A DNA stretch of 26,850 bases, taken from assembly GCA_900549995.1 (NCBI GenBank), contig URQQ01000053.1:1-26850 (forward strand). The letters run 5' to 3'. The stretch is from an uncultured Lachnospiraceae bacterium. GTDB taxonomy: Bacteria > Bacillota > Clostridia > Lachnospirales > Lachnospiraceae. Shown in pieces: positions 7,267-15,317 of the stretch. The notes below the pieces were generated by a model. It ran no database searches. It was given only the letters and a program-made list of their open reading frames with translations, and had not been told where the DNA came from. Made by a program: the position numbers and the translations under genes. Numbering within the stretch: position 1 is the stretch's first letter; the number at the start of each line of letters is the position of its first letter.

Positions 7267-9849
7267 ATGGAAGATAATATTTTTGATAAAGTGCATGAAG
7301 TAGACCTCCAGAAGACGATGGAGACATCCTACATTGATTATGCCATGAGTGTTATTGCATCCCGTGCTCTTCCAGATGTAAGAGACGGACTGAAACCGGT
7401 ACAGAGAAGGATACTGTACTCCATGATTGAGCTGAATAACGGACCAGACAAGCCGCACCGTAAGTGCGCGCGTATTGTCGGTGATACGATGGGTAAATAT
7501 CATCCTCACGGAGACAGTTCGATCTATGGTGCCCTTGTAAATATGGCACAGGAGTGGTCTACCAGATATCCGCTCGTTGACGGCCATGGAAACTTCGGTT
7601 CTGTCGACGGAGACGGCGCGGCTGCCATGAGGTATACCGAAGCTCGTATGAGCAAAATTTCAATGGAACTGACTGCGGATATTAATAAAAATACAGTCGA
7701 TTTCGTTCCAAACTTTGATGAGACAGAGAAAGAACCGGAGGTACTGCCATCCCGGTTCCCGAACCTGCTTGTCAACGGTACTTCAGGAATCGCAGTTGGT
7801 ATGGCAACCAATATTCCGCCGCACAATCTTCGTGAAGTCATCGGTGCGGTTGTGAAGATTATTGATGACCAGATTGAAGAGAGAGACGCGACAACGATCG
7901 AAGATATTCTTGGAATTATCAAGGGGCCGGATTTCCCGACCGGAGCCCAGATTCTTGGAACGAGAGGTGTGGAAGAAGCATACCGCACAGGACGGGGAAA
8001 AGTAAGAGTCCGTGCCATTACGAATATTGAACCTATGGCAAACGGAAAGAACCGTATTGTCGTGACAGAGCTTCCGTACATGGTAAATAAGGCACGTCTG
8101 ATTGAGAAGATTGCAGAGCTTGTCAGGGATAAGAAGATCGATGGCATTACAGATCTGAGTGACCAGTCAAACAGAGAAGGTATGAGAATCTGCATCGAAT
8201 TAAGACGTGACGTGAATCCGAATGTCATTCTGAACCAGCTCTATAAACATACACAGCTTCAGGATACATTTGGAGTGATTATGCTCGCCTTAGTGAATAA
8301 TGAGCCAAGAGTCATGAATATTCTGGATATGCTTAAGTATTACCTGAAGCATCAGGAAGAAGTTGTGACAAGAAGGACGAAATATGAGCTGAATAAGGCA
8401 GAAGAACGTGCACATATTTTACAGGGATTACTGATTGCCCTTGATAATATTGATGAAGTCATTAAGATTATCCGTGGTTCCAGAACAACCCAGCTTGCGA
8501 AAGATGGGCTGATTGAACGGTTCCAGCTTTCAGAAGTCCAGGCGCAGGCAATTGTAGACATGAGACTGCGTGCTCTTACCGGACTGGAAAGAGAGAAGCT
8601 GGAGAGCGAATATAAAGAATTGATGGAGAAAATCGAAGGATTGAAAGCGATTCTCGCTGACCGTAAACTTCTGTTAGGTGTCATCAAAGAAGAAATCATG
8701 GTCATCAGCGACAAATATGGTGATGAGAGAAGAACCTCCATCGGATATGACGAATATGATATCTCCATGGAAGATCTGATTCCAAGAGAAAATGTTGTCA
8801 TCACAATGACGAAGCTTGGATATATTAAACGGATGACAATGGATACCTTCAAAGCACAGCACAGAGGCGGCAAAGGTATCAAAGGCATGCAGACCATTGA
8901 TGAAGATTATGTAGAAGAGCTGTTCATGACGACAACACACCACTACATTATGTTCTTTACGAACACAGGAAGAGTATACCGGATGAAGGCATACGAGATT
9001 CCGGAGGCAGGAAGGACGGCAAGAGGAACGGCGATTATTAACCTTCTTCAGCTTCAGCCGGATGAGAAGATTACCGCATTGATTCCGATCCGCAAATATG
9101 AAGATGGAAGATATCTGTTCATGTCCACAAAGAAAGGTCTTGTGAAGAAGACACCGATCAGAGATTATGCCAATGTAAGGAAGACAGGTCTTGCTGCGAT
9201 CACTCTGAGAGAAGATGATGAGCTGATTGAAGTAAAATTCACGGATAATGAAAAAGATATCCTTCTTGTTACAAAATACGGACAGTGTATCCGTTTCAAT
9301 GAAAAAGATGTACGTTCTACCGGAAGAACTTCCATGGGTGTCCGTGGTATGAATCTCGGAGACCGGGATGAAGTTGTGGGAATGCAGCTTAATTCTCAGG
9401 GAGAATATCTCCTGTTCGTATCCGAAAAGGGAATGGGCAAACTGACAAAGATGGAAGAATTTACAAGCCAGAACCGCGGCGGTAAAGGTGTAAAATGCTA
9501 TAAGATTACAGATAAGACCGGCAATGTAGTCGGAGTCAAAGCAGTGAATCTTGACAATGAAGTGATGATCATTAATACGGGAGGCATCATTATCCGTATG
9601 GAATGTGAAGGTATCTCGGTACTTGGCAGAATTACGTCAGGTGTAAAACTGATCAATCTCCAGGAGAATGAACGGGTGGCAAGTATTGCGAAAGTAAGAG
9701 ACGCTTCCCCGGAGATGGAAAAGGAAGCGGAAGCCGAACTGATTGAGGAAGAAGCAGAAGCGATGGAATTCTCAGAGGATGGGGATATTGACATCATTGA
9801 CGCTGATGCAGACCTCATGGAAGAGCCGGAAGATGAGATAGAAGAGTAG
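7267..9849 (+). CDS. gyrA: DNA gyrase subunit A
   Basis: This 860-residue breakage-reunion subunit of gyrase has the catalytic tyrosine Tyr123 in AAAMRYTEARM. The quinolone-interacting region HPHGDSSIYGALV has Ser84 (E. coli Ser83 equivalent) but Gly88 where E. coli has Asp87 and many Firmicutes have Glu. The C-terminal beta-pinwheel carries the GyrA-box as QHRGGKG at 531-537 (the feature that separates gyrase from topoisomerase IV) and a related QNRGGKG later. The last ~45 residues form a strongly acidic tail rich in Glu and Asp. Start ATG has an AAGGA site. iorA follows after only 20 nt with no terminator seen. Confidence 0.98.
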   Translation: MEDNIFDKVHEVDLQKTMETSYIDYAMSVIASRALPDVRDGLKPVQRRILYSMIELNNGPDKPHRKCARIVGDTMGKYHPHGDSSIYGALVNMAQEWSTRYPLVDGHGNFGSVDGDGAAAMRYTEARMSKISMELTADINKNTVDFVPNFDETEKEPEVLPSRFPNLLVNGTSGIAVGMATNIPPHNLREVIGAVVKIIDDQIEERDATTIEDILGIIKGPDFPTGAQILGTRGVEEAYRTGRGKVRVRAITNIEPMANGKNRIVVTELPYMVNKARLIEKIAELVRDKKIDGITDLSDQSNREGMRICIELRRDVNPNVILNQLYKHTQLQDTFGVIMLALVNNEPRVMNILDMLKYYLKHQEEVVTRRTKYELNKAEERAHILQGLLIALDNIDEVIKIIRGSRTTQLAKDGLIERFQLSEVQAQAIVDMRLRALTGLEREKLESEYKELMEKIEGLKAILADRKLLLGVIKEEIMVISDKYGDERRTSIGYDEYDISMEDLIPRENVVITMTKLGYIKRMTMDTFKAQHRGGKGIKGMQTIDEDYVEELFMTTTHHYIMFFTNTGRVYRMKAYEIPEAGRTARGTAIINLLQLQPDEKITALIPIRKYEDGRYLFMSTKKGLVKKTPIRDYANVRKTGLAAITLREDDELIEVKFTDNEKDILLVTKYGQCIRFNEKDVRSTGRTSMGVRGMNLGDRDEVVGMQLNSQGEYLLFVSEKGMGKLTKMEEFTSQNRGGKGVKCYKITDKTGNVVGVKAVNLDNEVMIINTGGIIIRMECEGISVLGRITSGVKLINLQENERVASIAKVRDASPEMEKEAEAELIEEEAEAMEFSEDGDIDIIDADADLMEEPEDEIEE

Positions 9850-9869
9850 AAAGAATGTGAGGATGCATC

Positions 9870-11672
9870 ATGACGAAAAGATTCGTAATGGGAAATGAAG
9901 CAATCGGGTTAGGTGCACTCAAAGCCTCAGTGAAGGTGGTCTCAGGTTATCCTGGGACCCCGTCTACCGAGGTACTTGAGACTGTTGCAAAACATAATCC
10001 GGGAGACGTTCATGTGGAGTGGTCCACAAATGAAAAATCAGCCCTTGAAGTAGCGGCAGGCGCAGCATATACCGGGGCAAGAAGTATGGTTACAATGAAA
10101 CAGGTAGGATTGAATGTGGCTTCTGATCCATTGATGAGCCTTGCATACATAGGAGTCAAAGGCGGAATGGTCATTGTTGTGGCAGATGACCCGGGGCCGA
10201 TTTCATCTCAGACAGAACAGGATACAAGACATTTTGCGCAATTTGCCAAACTTCCGGTCTTTGATCCGGCATCTCCTGAAGAGGCATATGAGATGATTGA
10301 GGATGCGTTTGAATATTCCGAAAAGTTTCATACGCCAGTGATACTCCGTCCGACGACAAGAGTCTGCCATGGCTGCGCTTCGGTTGAAATAAAAGAAAGA
10401 GATGAGAAAAGAGAAATCGAAGGGTTCGTAAAAGATTCCTCCAGATGGGTAATATTTCCGAAATTATCTTATCAGAATCATCTTATGATAGAGAAGAGAC
10501 TTCCAGAAATGGGAGAAATTTTTTCTTCCTACCGCTTTAACACGTTAACAGGAAAGGGCAAAAAAGGAATTATTACGGGCGGAATCAGCTATGAATATGT
10601 GAGAGAAGTGCTTGGCAGTTATGAAGATGTGAAAGTACTTCGCGTCGCGGTTCCGCATCCATTTCCGGAAAAACTTGCGCTTGAATTTTTAGAAGGGCTT
10701 GAGGAAGTGATTGCGGTCGAGGAGCTGGATCCTGTTCTTGAAAAAGAATTGCTGATGCTGTGCGGAAAGCACCATCTGAATGTTAAAATCAGAGGGAAAT
10801 ATACAGAGGATGTCAGATGTGCAGGCGAAAACAGTGTACAGTCAGTCTGTCAGTCATTGGAATCATTCCTTGGTACTGAAAAAGGGGTGCTGAATGGAAA
10901 TCCGGAAGGATCTTGTGAGCAGATGCCGGATCTTCCGGTCCGTCCGCCTGTTTTATGTGCAGGATGTTCCCACAGGGCATCATTTTATGCAGTAAAAAGG
11001 GCGATGGAAGGAAAGGAAGCAGTCTTCTGCGGCGACATTGGCTGCTATACACTTGGCAATGCGAAACCTCTGGATATGGTGGATACCTGCCTCTGTATGG
11101 GAGCCGGAATCACAGTTGCACAGGGGATTGCCCATGTTGAACCGGAGAAAAAGTATTTATCATTCACGGGGGATTCTACTTTTTTTGCTTCCGGAATCCC
11201 CGGACTTGTCAATGCCGTCTATAATCAGGCTGACTTGACTGCTGTGATTCTGGATAATTCAACAACTGCCATGACCGGCCATCAGCCGCATCCGGGAACC
11301 GGAATGACGATGATGGGGGATGTAGTGGCAAAAATCAGTATCGAGAATGTACTGCATGGAATCGGTATTGAAGATGTAGTGACCGTAGACCCTCTGGATC
11401 TTGACAAAGCCATCGAGACAGTGAAAGAGATTTCTGAAAAGAAAGGGGTCAAGGCAGTAATTTTTAAATCCCCGTGTATTGCTCTTTTGAAGGCAAATGA
11501 GAGAAAAGTCATGCGGATTGATTCTGAAAAATGTGTGCACTGCCAGGAATGCATCAAAGAAATTGGATGCCCTGCGCTTGTTCTTCATGGTGATATTGTA
11601 AGCATTGATGAAACATTGTGTACCGGCTGCGGATTATGTACCAGGGTCTGCTCCATCCATGCAATTGAATAG
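9870..11672 (+). CDS. iorA: Indolepyruvate:ferredoxin oxidoreductase, alpha subunit
   Basis: This 600-residue TPP- and iron-sulfur-dependent subunit, with IorB, oxidatively decarboxylates arylpyruvates (from Trp, Phe, Tyr transamination) to arylacetyl-CoA while reducing ferredoxin. The N-terminal pyrimidine-binding domain starts FVMGNEAIGLGALKASVKVVSGYPGTPSTEV. The TPP domain has CAGCSHRASFY, FCGDIGCYTLG and GDSTFF...LDNSTTAMTGHQPHPGTG. The C-terminus is a two-cluster ferredoxin-like module with ligand cysteines 555, 558, 561, 567 and 584, 587, 590, 594, the usual IorA arrangement. Length is typical (about 580-620). Strict anaerobe chemistry is implied. It is followed 15 nt later by iorB and then paaK. 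Confidence 0.95.
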   Translation: MTKRFVMGNEAIGLGALKASVKVVSGYPGTPSTEVLETVAKHNPGDVHVEWSTNEKSALEVAAGAAYTGARSMVTMKQVGLNVASDPLMSLAYIGVKGGMVIVVADDPGPISSQTEQDTRHFAQFAKLPVFDPASPEEAYEMIEDAFEYSEKFHTPVILRPTTRVCHGCASVEIKERDEKREIEGFVKDSSRWVIFPKLSYQNHLMIEKRLPEMGEIFSSYRFNTLTGKGKKGIITGGISYEYVREVLGSYEDVKVLRVAVPHPFPEKLALEFLEGLEEVIAVEELDPVLEKELLMLCGKHHLNVKIRGKYTEDVRCAGENSVQSVCQSLESFLGTEKGVLNGNPEGSCEQMPDLPVRPPVLCAGCSHRASFYAVKRAMEGKEAVFCGDIGCYTLGNAKPLDMVDTCLCMGAGITVAQGIAHVEPEKKYLSFTGDSTFFASGIPGLVNAVYNQADLTAVILDNSTTAMTGHQPHPGTGMTMMGDVVAKISIENVLHGIGIEDVVTVDPLDLDKAIETVKEISEKKGVKAVIFKSPCIALLKANERKVMRIDSEKCVHCQECIKEIGCPALVLHGDIVSIDETLCTGCGLCTRVCSIHAIE

Positions 11673-11687
11673 GGAGGTATGGTGAAG

Positions 11688-12281
11688 ATGAAAAGTATAT
11701 TATTGTGCGGTGTGGGAGGCCAGGGCACCATACTGGCATCCAAACTGATTGCACAGGCAGCCATGAGTAAGGGAATGGAAGCAAAAAGTGCGGAGACTAT
11801 CGGTATGGCCCAGAGAGGCGGAAGTGTAGTAAGCCATGTGAGGATCGGAGAAGAAATCCATTCCCCGATGATTCCTCTTCAGATGGCAGATGTGATCATC
11901 GGGTTTGAACCCGGGGAGGCAGTACGCGCGCTTTCATATCTGAAAGAGGATGGAAAGATGGTAGTCTGTCCGGATTCCATACAGCCGGTAACGGCGTCAC
12001 TTGGAATGGGGCACTATGAAGGAGCAGACTGCATTGAATTTTTAAAAAGCAAGGTGAAGAACCTGGTGATTGTTCCGGGGAGAGAAATCTGCGAAAAATG
12101 TGGTTCACCAAAAGTACTGAATACAGCACTTTTAGGGGCAGCTGCAGGAAATGTGCTTGGACTTAGCTTAAAAGAGCTTGAACAGGCCATTGGGATGCTT
12201 GTGAAGGAAAAATTCCAGTCAATGAATCAGAAGGCATTACAGCTTGGAGCAGAGACAGAACTGGAAATTGAAAGGATATAG
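11688..12281 (+). CDS. iorB: Indolepyruvate:ferredoxin oxidoreductase, beta subunit
   Basis: This is the 197-residue partner of IorA, with a pyruvate-ferredoxin-oxidoreductase gamma-type fold. The N-terminus KSILLCGVGGQGTILASKLIAQAA and the following AETIGMAQRGGSVVSHVRIG are the classic signature of this subunit. I chose ATG 11688 because GGGAGG (11672-11677) is 10 nt upstream. The in-frame ATG at 11679 would sit only 1 nt from that site, although it would add just MVK; GTG 11682 is also possible. The downstream ligase gene starts 4 nt after the stop, so iorA-iorB-paaK is one transcript. Confidence 0.94.
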   Translation: MKSILLCGVGGQGTILASKLIAQAAMSKGMEAKSAETIGMAQRGGSVVSHVRIGEEIHSPMIPLQMADVIIGFEPGEAVRALSYLKEDGKMVVCPDSIQPVTASLGMGHYEGADCIEFLKSKVKNLVIVPGREICEKCGSPKVLNTALLGAAAGNVLGLSLKELEQAIGMLVKEKFQSMNQKALQLGAETELEIERI

Positions 12282-12285
12282 AGTT

Positions 12286-13518
12286 ATGAAAATGAATGAA
12301 ACCCAGTTTCAGCAGATCAAAGATCAGATCAAAAAATTGAAAAGTAAAGACTGTTTTTACCAGAAGAAACTAGATGGAATTAATGTAAACCAGATACAGT
12401 CACAGGAAGATTTTGAAAAACTTCCGTTTACGTGGAAGGGGGATTTAAGAGAGGCATATCCGCTGGGACTTATGGCAGTGCCGGAAGAAGAAATCGTCAG
12501 AATCCATTCCTCTTCAGGTACGACAGGTACACCTGTGATCATACCTTATACACAGACGGATATTGATGACTGGTCCATTATGTTTAAGCGCTGCTATGAG
12601 ATGGCAGGGATCACCAATATGGACCGTATTCAGATCACGCCCGGGTATGGTCTCTGGACGGCCGGAATCGGATTCCAGCTTGGTGCTGAACGCCTTGGCG
12701 CAATGACAGTTCCAATGGGACCTGGCAATACAGATAAACAGCTTCGCATGATGATGGATATGAAATCTACCGTCCTCTGCGCGACTTCTTCTTATGCCCT
12801 GCTTCTTGCTGAAGAAATTGAAAAACGAGGAATTGGAGAAAGGATCCATCTGAAAAAAGGTGTGATTGGCTCTGAGCGCTGGGGAGATAAGATGAGAAGG
12901 CGTATCGCCAACGAGCTTGGTGTGGCTCTCTATGATATCTACGGACTGACAGAAGTCTATGGGCCCGGAATCGGCATCAGCTGCGACCATGAATGCGGAA
13001 TCCATTACTGGGATGATTATATTTATCTTGAAATTGTGGATCCAAAGACTGGAAAAGTTCTCCCGGACGGTGAAATCGGGGAGATTGTCATAACGACATT
13101 GCGAAAAGAAGGTGCGCCTCTGATCCGTTACCGGACGCATGACTTATCGAGGATTATTCCGGGTGACTGTGGCTGTGGTTCCCCTTATCCAAGAATTGAC
13201 ACTCTGATCGGGCGTACAGATGATATGATCAAAGTAAAAGGAGTCAATATTTTCCCAAGCCAGATCGAGGATATGCTGCGTACAGTCGAAGGATCATCCA
13301 GTGAATATCAGGTCATGGTTGATCATCTCAATGGCAAAGATATCCTGACCTTGTTTGTGGAAGCCAAGCCGGAAGCAAACCATTACTATCTGGAGATAGA
13401 AATCCGGGATAAATTCAAGAGCAAAATTGGGCTGACACCATATGTGAAAATTGTGGAAATCGGAGAGCTTCCGAGGAGTGAGAAAAAATCGACCAGGGTG
13501 TTTGATAACCGGTATTAA
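12286..13518 (+). CDS. paaK: Phenylacetate-CoA ligase family protein (PaaK-like)
   Basis: This 410-residue adenylate-forming enzyme interconverts arylacetate, ATP and CoA with arylacetyl-CoA. The phosphate-binding motif HSSSGTTGTPVIIPYT (residues about 74-89), the YGLTEVYGPG motif, the RYRTHDLSR hinge region and the C-terminal KVKGVNIFPSQIE are all PaaK features. Start ATG 12286 is preferred: AAAGGA lies 9 nt upstream and it begins just after the iorB stop; an upstream in-frame ATG at 12244 would overlap iorB by 38 nt. Next to iorAB it probably runs in the acid-forming direction, yielding ATP from indoleacetyl- or phenylacetyl-CoA; the direction is inference. Confidence 0.9.
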   Translation: MKMNETQFQQIKDQIKKLKSKDCFYQKKLDGINVNQIQSQEDFEKLPFTWKGDLREAYPLGLMAVPEEEIVRIHSSSGTTGTPVIIPYTQTDIDDWSIMFKRCYEMAGITNMDRIQITPGYGLWTAGIGFQLGAERLGAMTVPMGPGNTDKQLRMMMDMKSTVLCATSSYALLLAEEIEKRGIGERIHLKKGVIGSERWGDKMRRRIANELGVALYDIYGLTEVYGPGIGISCDHECGIHYWDDYIYLEIVDPKTGKVLPDGEIGEIVITTLRKEGAPLIRYRTHDLSRIIPGDCGCGSPYPRIDTLIGRTDDMIKVKGVNIFPSQIEDMLRTVEGSSSEYQVMVDHLNGKDILTLFVEAKPEANHYYLEIEIRDKFKSKIGLTPYVKIVEIGELPRSEKKSTRVFDNRY

Positions 13519-13520
13519 AA

Positions 13521-15317
13521 GTGGAAAAAGTAAAAAAGTTTATCAATAAGAGTTTTAACCGCAGAATACAGGTATTTTTTATACCTGTCATTGTGCTGTT
13601 GATTGTCATTGTAAGTATGGTAAGTTACTATATATTTTCATCAGCCATGGAAGGGCAGATGACAGACAATATTGGAAGTATTGTGGAACAGGCCAATTAT
13701 ACGGTTGATCTTTACTTTAAGGACGCCAAGACAACAATGGCATATCTGGGGCAGCAGGAATCGATTGTACATATGCTGCTGAATTATGATCATATGGATA
13801 CCGAGAACAGGTATTATGAACAGCAGGAAATTGACAGTATTTTAAGCAATACCAGTTTTATGAAAGACCATATTTCTGACTGTATGATCGTTGGAGTCAA
13901 TGGATATCAGTCCAATATGCCGCAGAAGTATAATATCAAGATGGATACAGATCTTCTGGATGAGGAATGGATGCAGCCATATATCGGACAGCCGCAGAAG
14001 TTTTATTTTACGCCGTCTCATAAAAATGACTATTATTACAGCCAGGATTCTGAAGATTCCATCAATGTAATCTCAGTCATTCTTCCGGTAGATTATAACC
14101 AGAAAAGAATTGGTTATCTCATACTGGATATGGATTTTAATAAAATGAATGAACTCATATCACTTAAAAACAGCATGAACGGACTGCAGTTTTTAATTAC
14201 TGATACGGAGGGAATGATTATATTTGCCGACCGTTCAGAGGACCTGAAGAAGAATGTTCCGGATGGAATTGTAGATGCCTACAGAGAAAAGAAAAATGGA
14301 ATCTATGTCAATTATGATAAAGAGAAATATTTTGCAGTCTATCAGTCAAGTGAAGTGACAGACTGGGAGCTGCTTGGGATTATTCCGGCACGCATTTTAA
14401 ATGGACCGGCCAGACAGCTTCTTCTGATTCTCGTTTTTATCATCCTTCCGGTGTTTATATTACTGACATTTATCTTATCCAGAGTGATGACAAGGAGAAT
14501 CAAAGAGCCATTGAGTGATCTGGTGGTGCAGATGGAGGGGGTGGACATAGAAAATCCAAACCCATTTGTAGTAAAGAACAGTGTATCTGAGATTGAGGAA
14601 CTGGGTAGCAAAATTACGGAGATGATTGACCGTATCAATCATCTTGTCAAACAGTCATATCTTCTGGAGATGAATAAAAAGGACGCCCAGATTGAAGCTC
14701 TGTTAAGCCAGATTAATCCTCATTTTCTCTATAATACATTGCAGCTTATTAAGACAGATGCCGTGATCAATGACAGTAAGAATGTAAGTTATATCATCAA
14801 CTGCCTCAGCAAGTTTCTAAGATATACAATCAACAATAAGCAGATGTATGTGGAACTTGCTGATGAAATTGACCATATCCATTATTTCTCGGAAATCTAT
14901 AAGTTAAGGTTCCCTGGAAAATTTAAAATGGAGGTTAAAATCAGTGATGAGATGAAACGGTATTGTGTTCCCAAACTCATTCTCCAGCCGTTGATAGAAA
15001 ATTCGATCCGCCATGGGATCAAAGAAAAAGAGGACGGCGGATATATCATTGTTTCCAGTGAGGCTTATGAGGAAGACCTGTACATTTTCATTGAAGATAA
15101 TGGGCTTGGAATTCCTGAAAACCGGATCGAACTGATGAAAGAAAGACTTCATCATCCCGGGAAAGAAGATGGGCATGTGGGATTATCCAATGTGCATGAA
15201 AGAATCGTTCTCAGGGATGGGGAAGGCTATGGTATTAAAGCGATAGAAAGCCAGGAGAATAAGTATACAAAAGTGACGCTTCGCCTGAAAGCAAGAAAGG
15301 AACTTCCTCATGTATAA
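13521..15317 (+). CDS. Sensor histidine kinase, YesM family
   Basis: This 598-residue membrane kinase has a first transmembrane helix at about 16-39, an extracellular sensing region of about 260 residues, and a second helix at about 300-322. A HAMP-like linker follows (IKEPLSDLV...EIEELGSKITEMI), then a His_kinase domain with phospho-acceptor His401 in INPHFLYN and a GHKL ATPase with LIENSIRHG (N-box, about 491-499), DNGLGIPENR and HVGLSNVHERI. This is the architecture of YesM/LytS-type sugar-responsive kinases. The start is GTG, 2 nt after the paaK stop, with no recognisable ribosome site; no better start precedes the first helix. It overlaps its response regulator by 8 nt. The likely target is the ABC importer downstream. 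Confidence 0.93.
   Translation: MEKVKKFINKSFNRRIQVFFIPVIVLLIVIVSMVSYYIFSSAMEGQMTDNIGSIVEQANYTVDLYFKDAKTTMAYLGQQESIVHMLLNYDHMDTENRYYEQQEIDSILSNTSFMKDHISDCMIVGVNGYQSNMPQKYNIKMDTDLLDEEWMQPYIGQPQKFYFTPSHKNDYYYSQDSEDSINVISVILPVDYNQKRIGYLILDMDFNKMNELISLKNSMNGLQFLITDTEGMIIFADRSEDLKKNVPDGIVDAYREKKNGIYVNYDKEKYFAVYQSSEVTDWELLGIIPARILNGPARQLLLILVFIILPVFILLTFILSRVMTRRIKEPLSDLVVQMEGVDIENPNPFVVKNSVSEIEELGSKITEMIDRINHLVKQSYLLEMNKKDAQIEALLSQINPHFLYNTLQLIKTDAVINDSKNVSYIINCLSKFLRYTINNKQMYVELADEIDHIHYFSEIYKLRFPGKFKMEVKISDEMKRYCVPKLILQPLIENSIRHGIKEKEDGGYIIVSSEAYEEDLYIFIEDNGLGIPENRIELMKERLHHPGKEDGHVGLSNVHERIVLRDGEGYGIKAIESQENKYTKVTLRLKARKELPHV

Noticed and set aside
7524..8228. Long open frame (234 codons) on the minus strand inside gyrA
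   Set aside because: Antisense to the strongly conserved gyrA reading frame; the translation is Ser/Pro/Thr-rich with no recognisable motif. It arises from the codon pattern of gyrA.
12244..12285. Upstream in-frame start extending PaaK into iorB
   Set aside because: Adds 14 residues not typical of the family and lacks a ribosome site; ATG 12286 has AAAGGA at good spacing.
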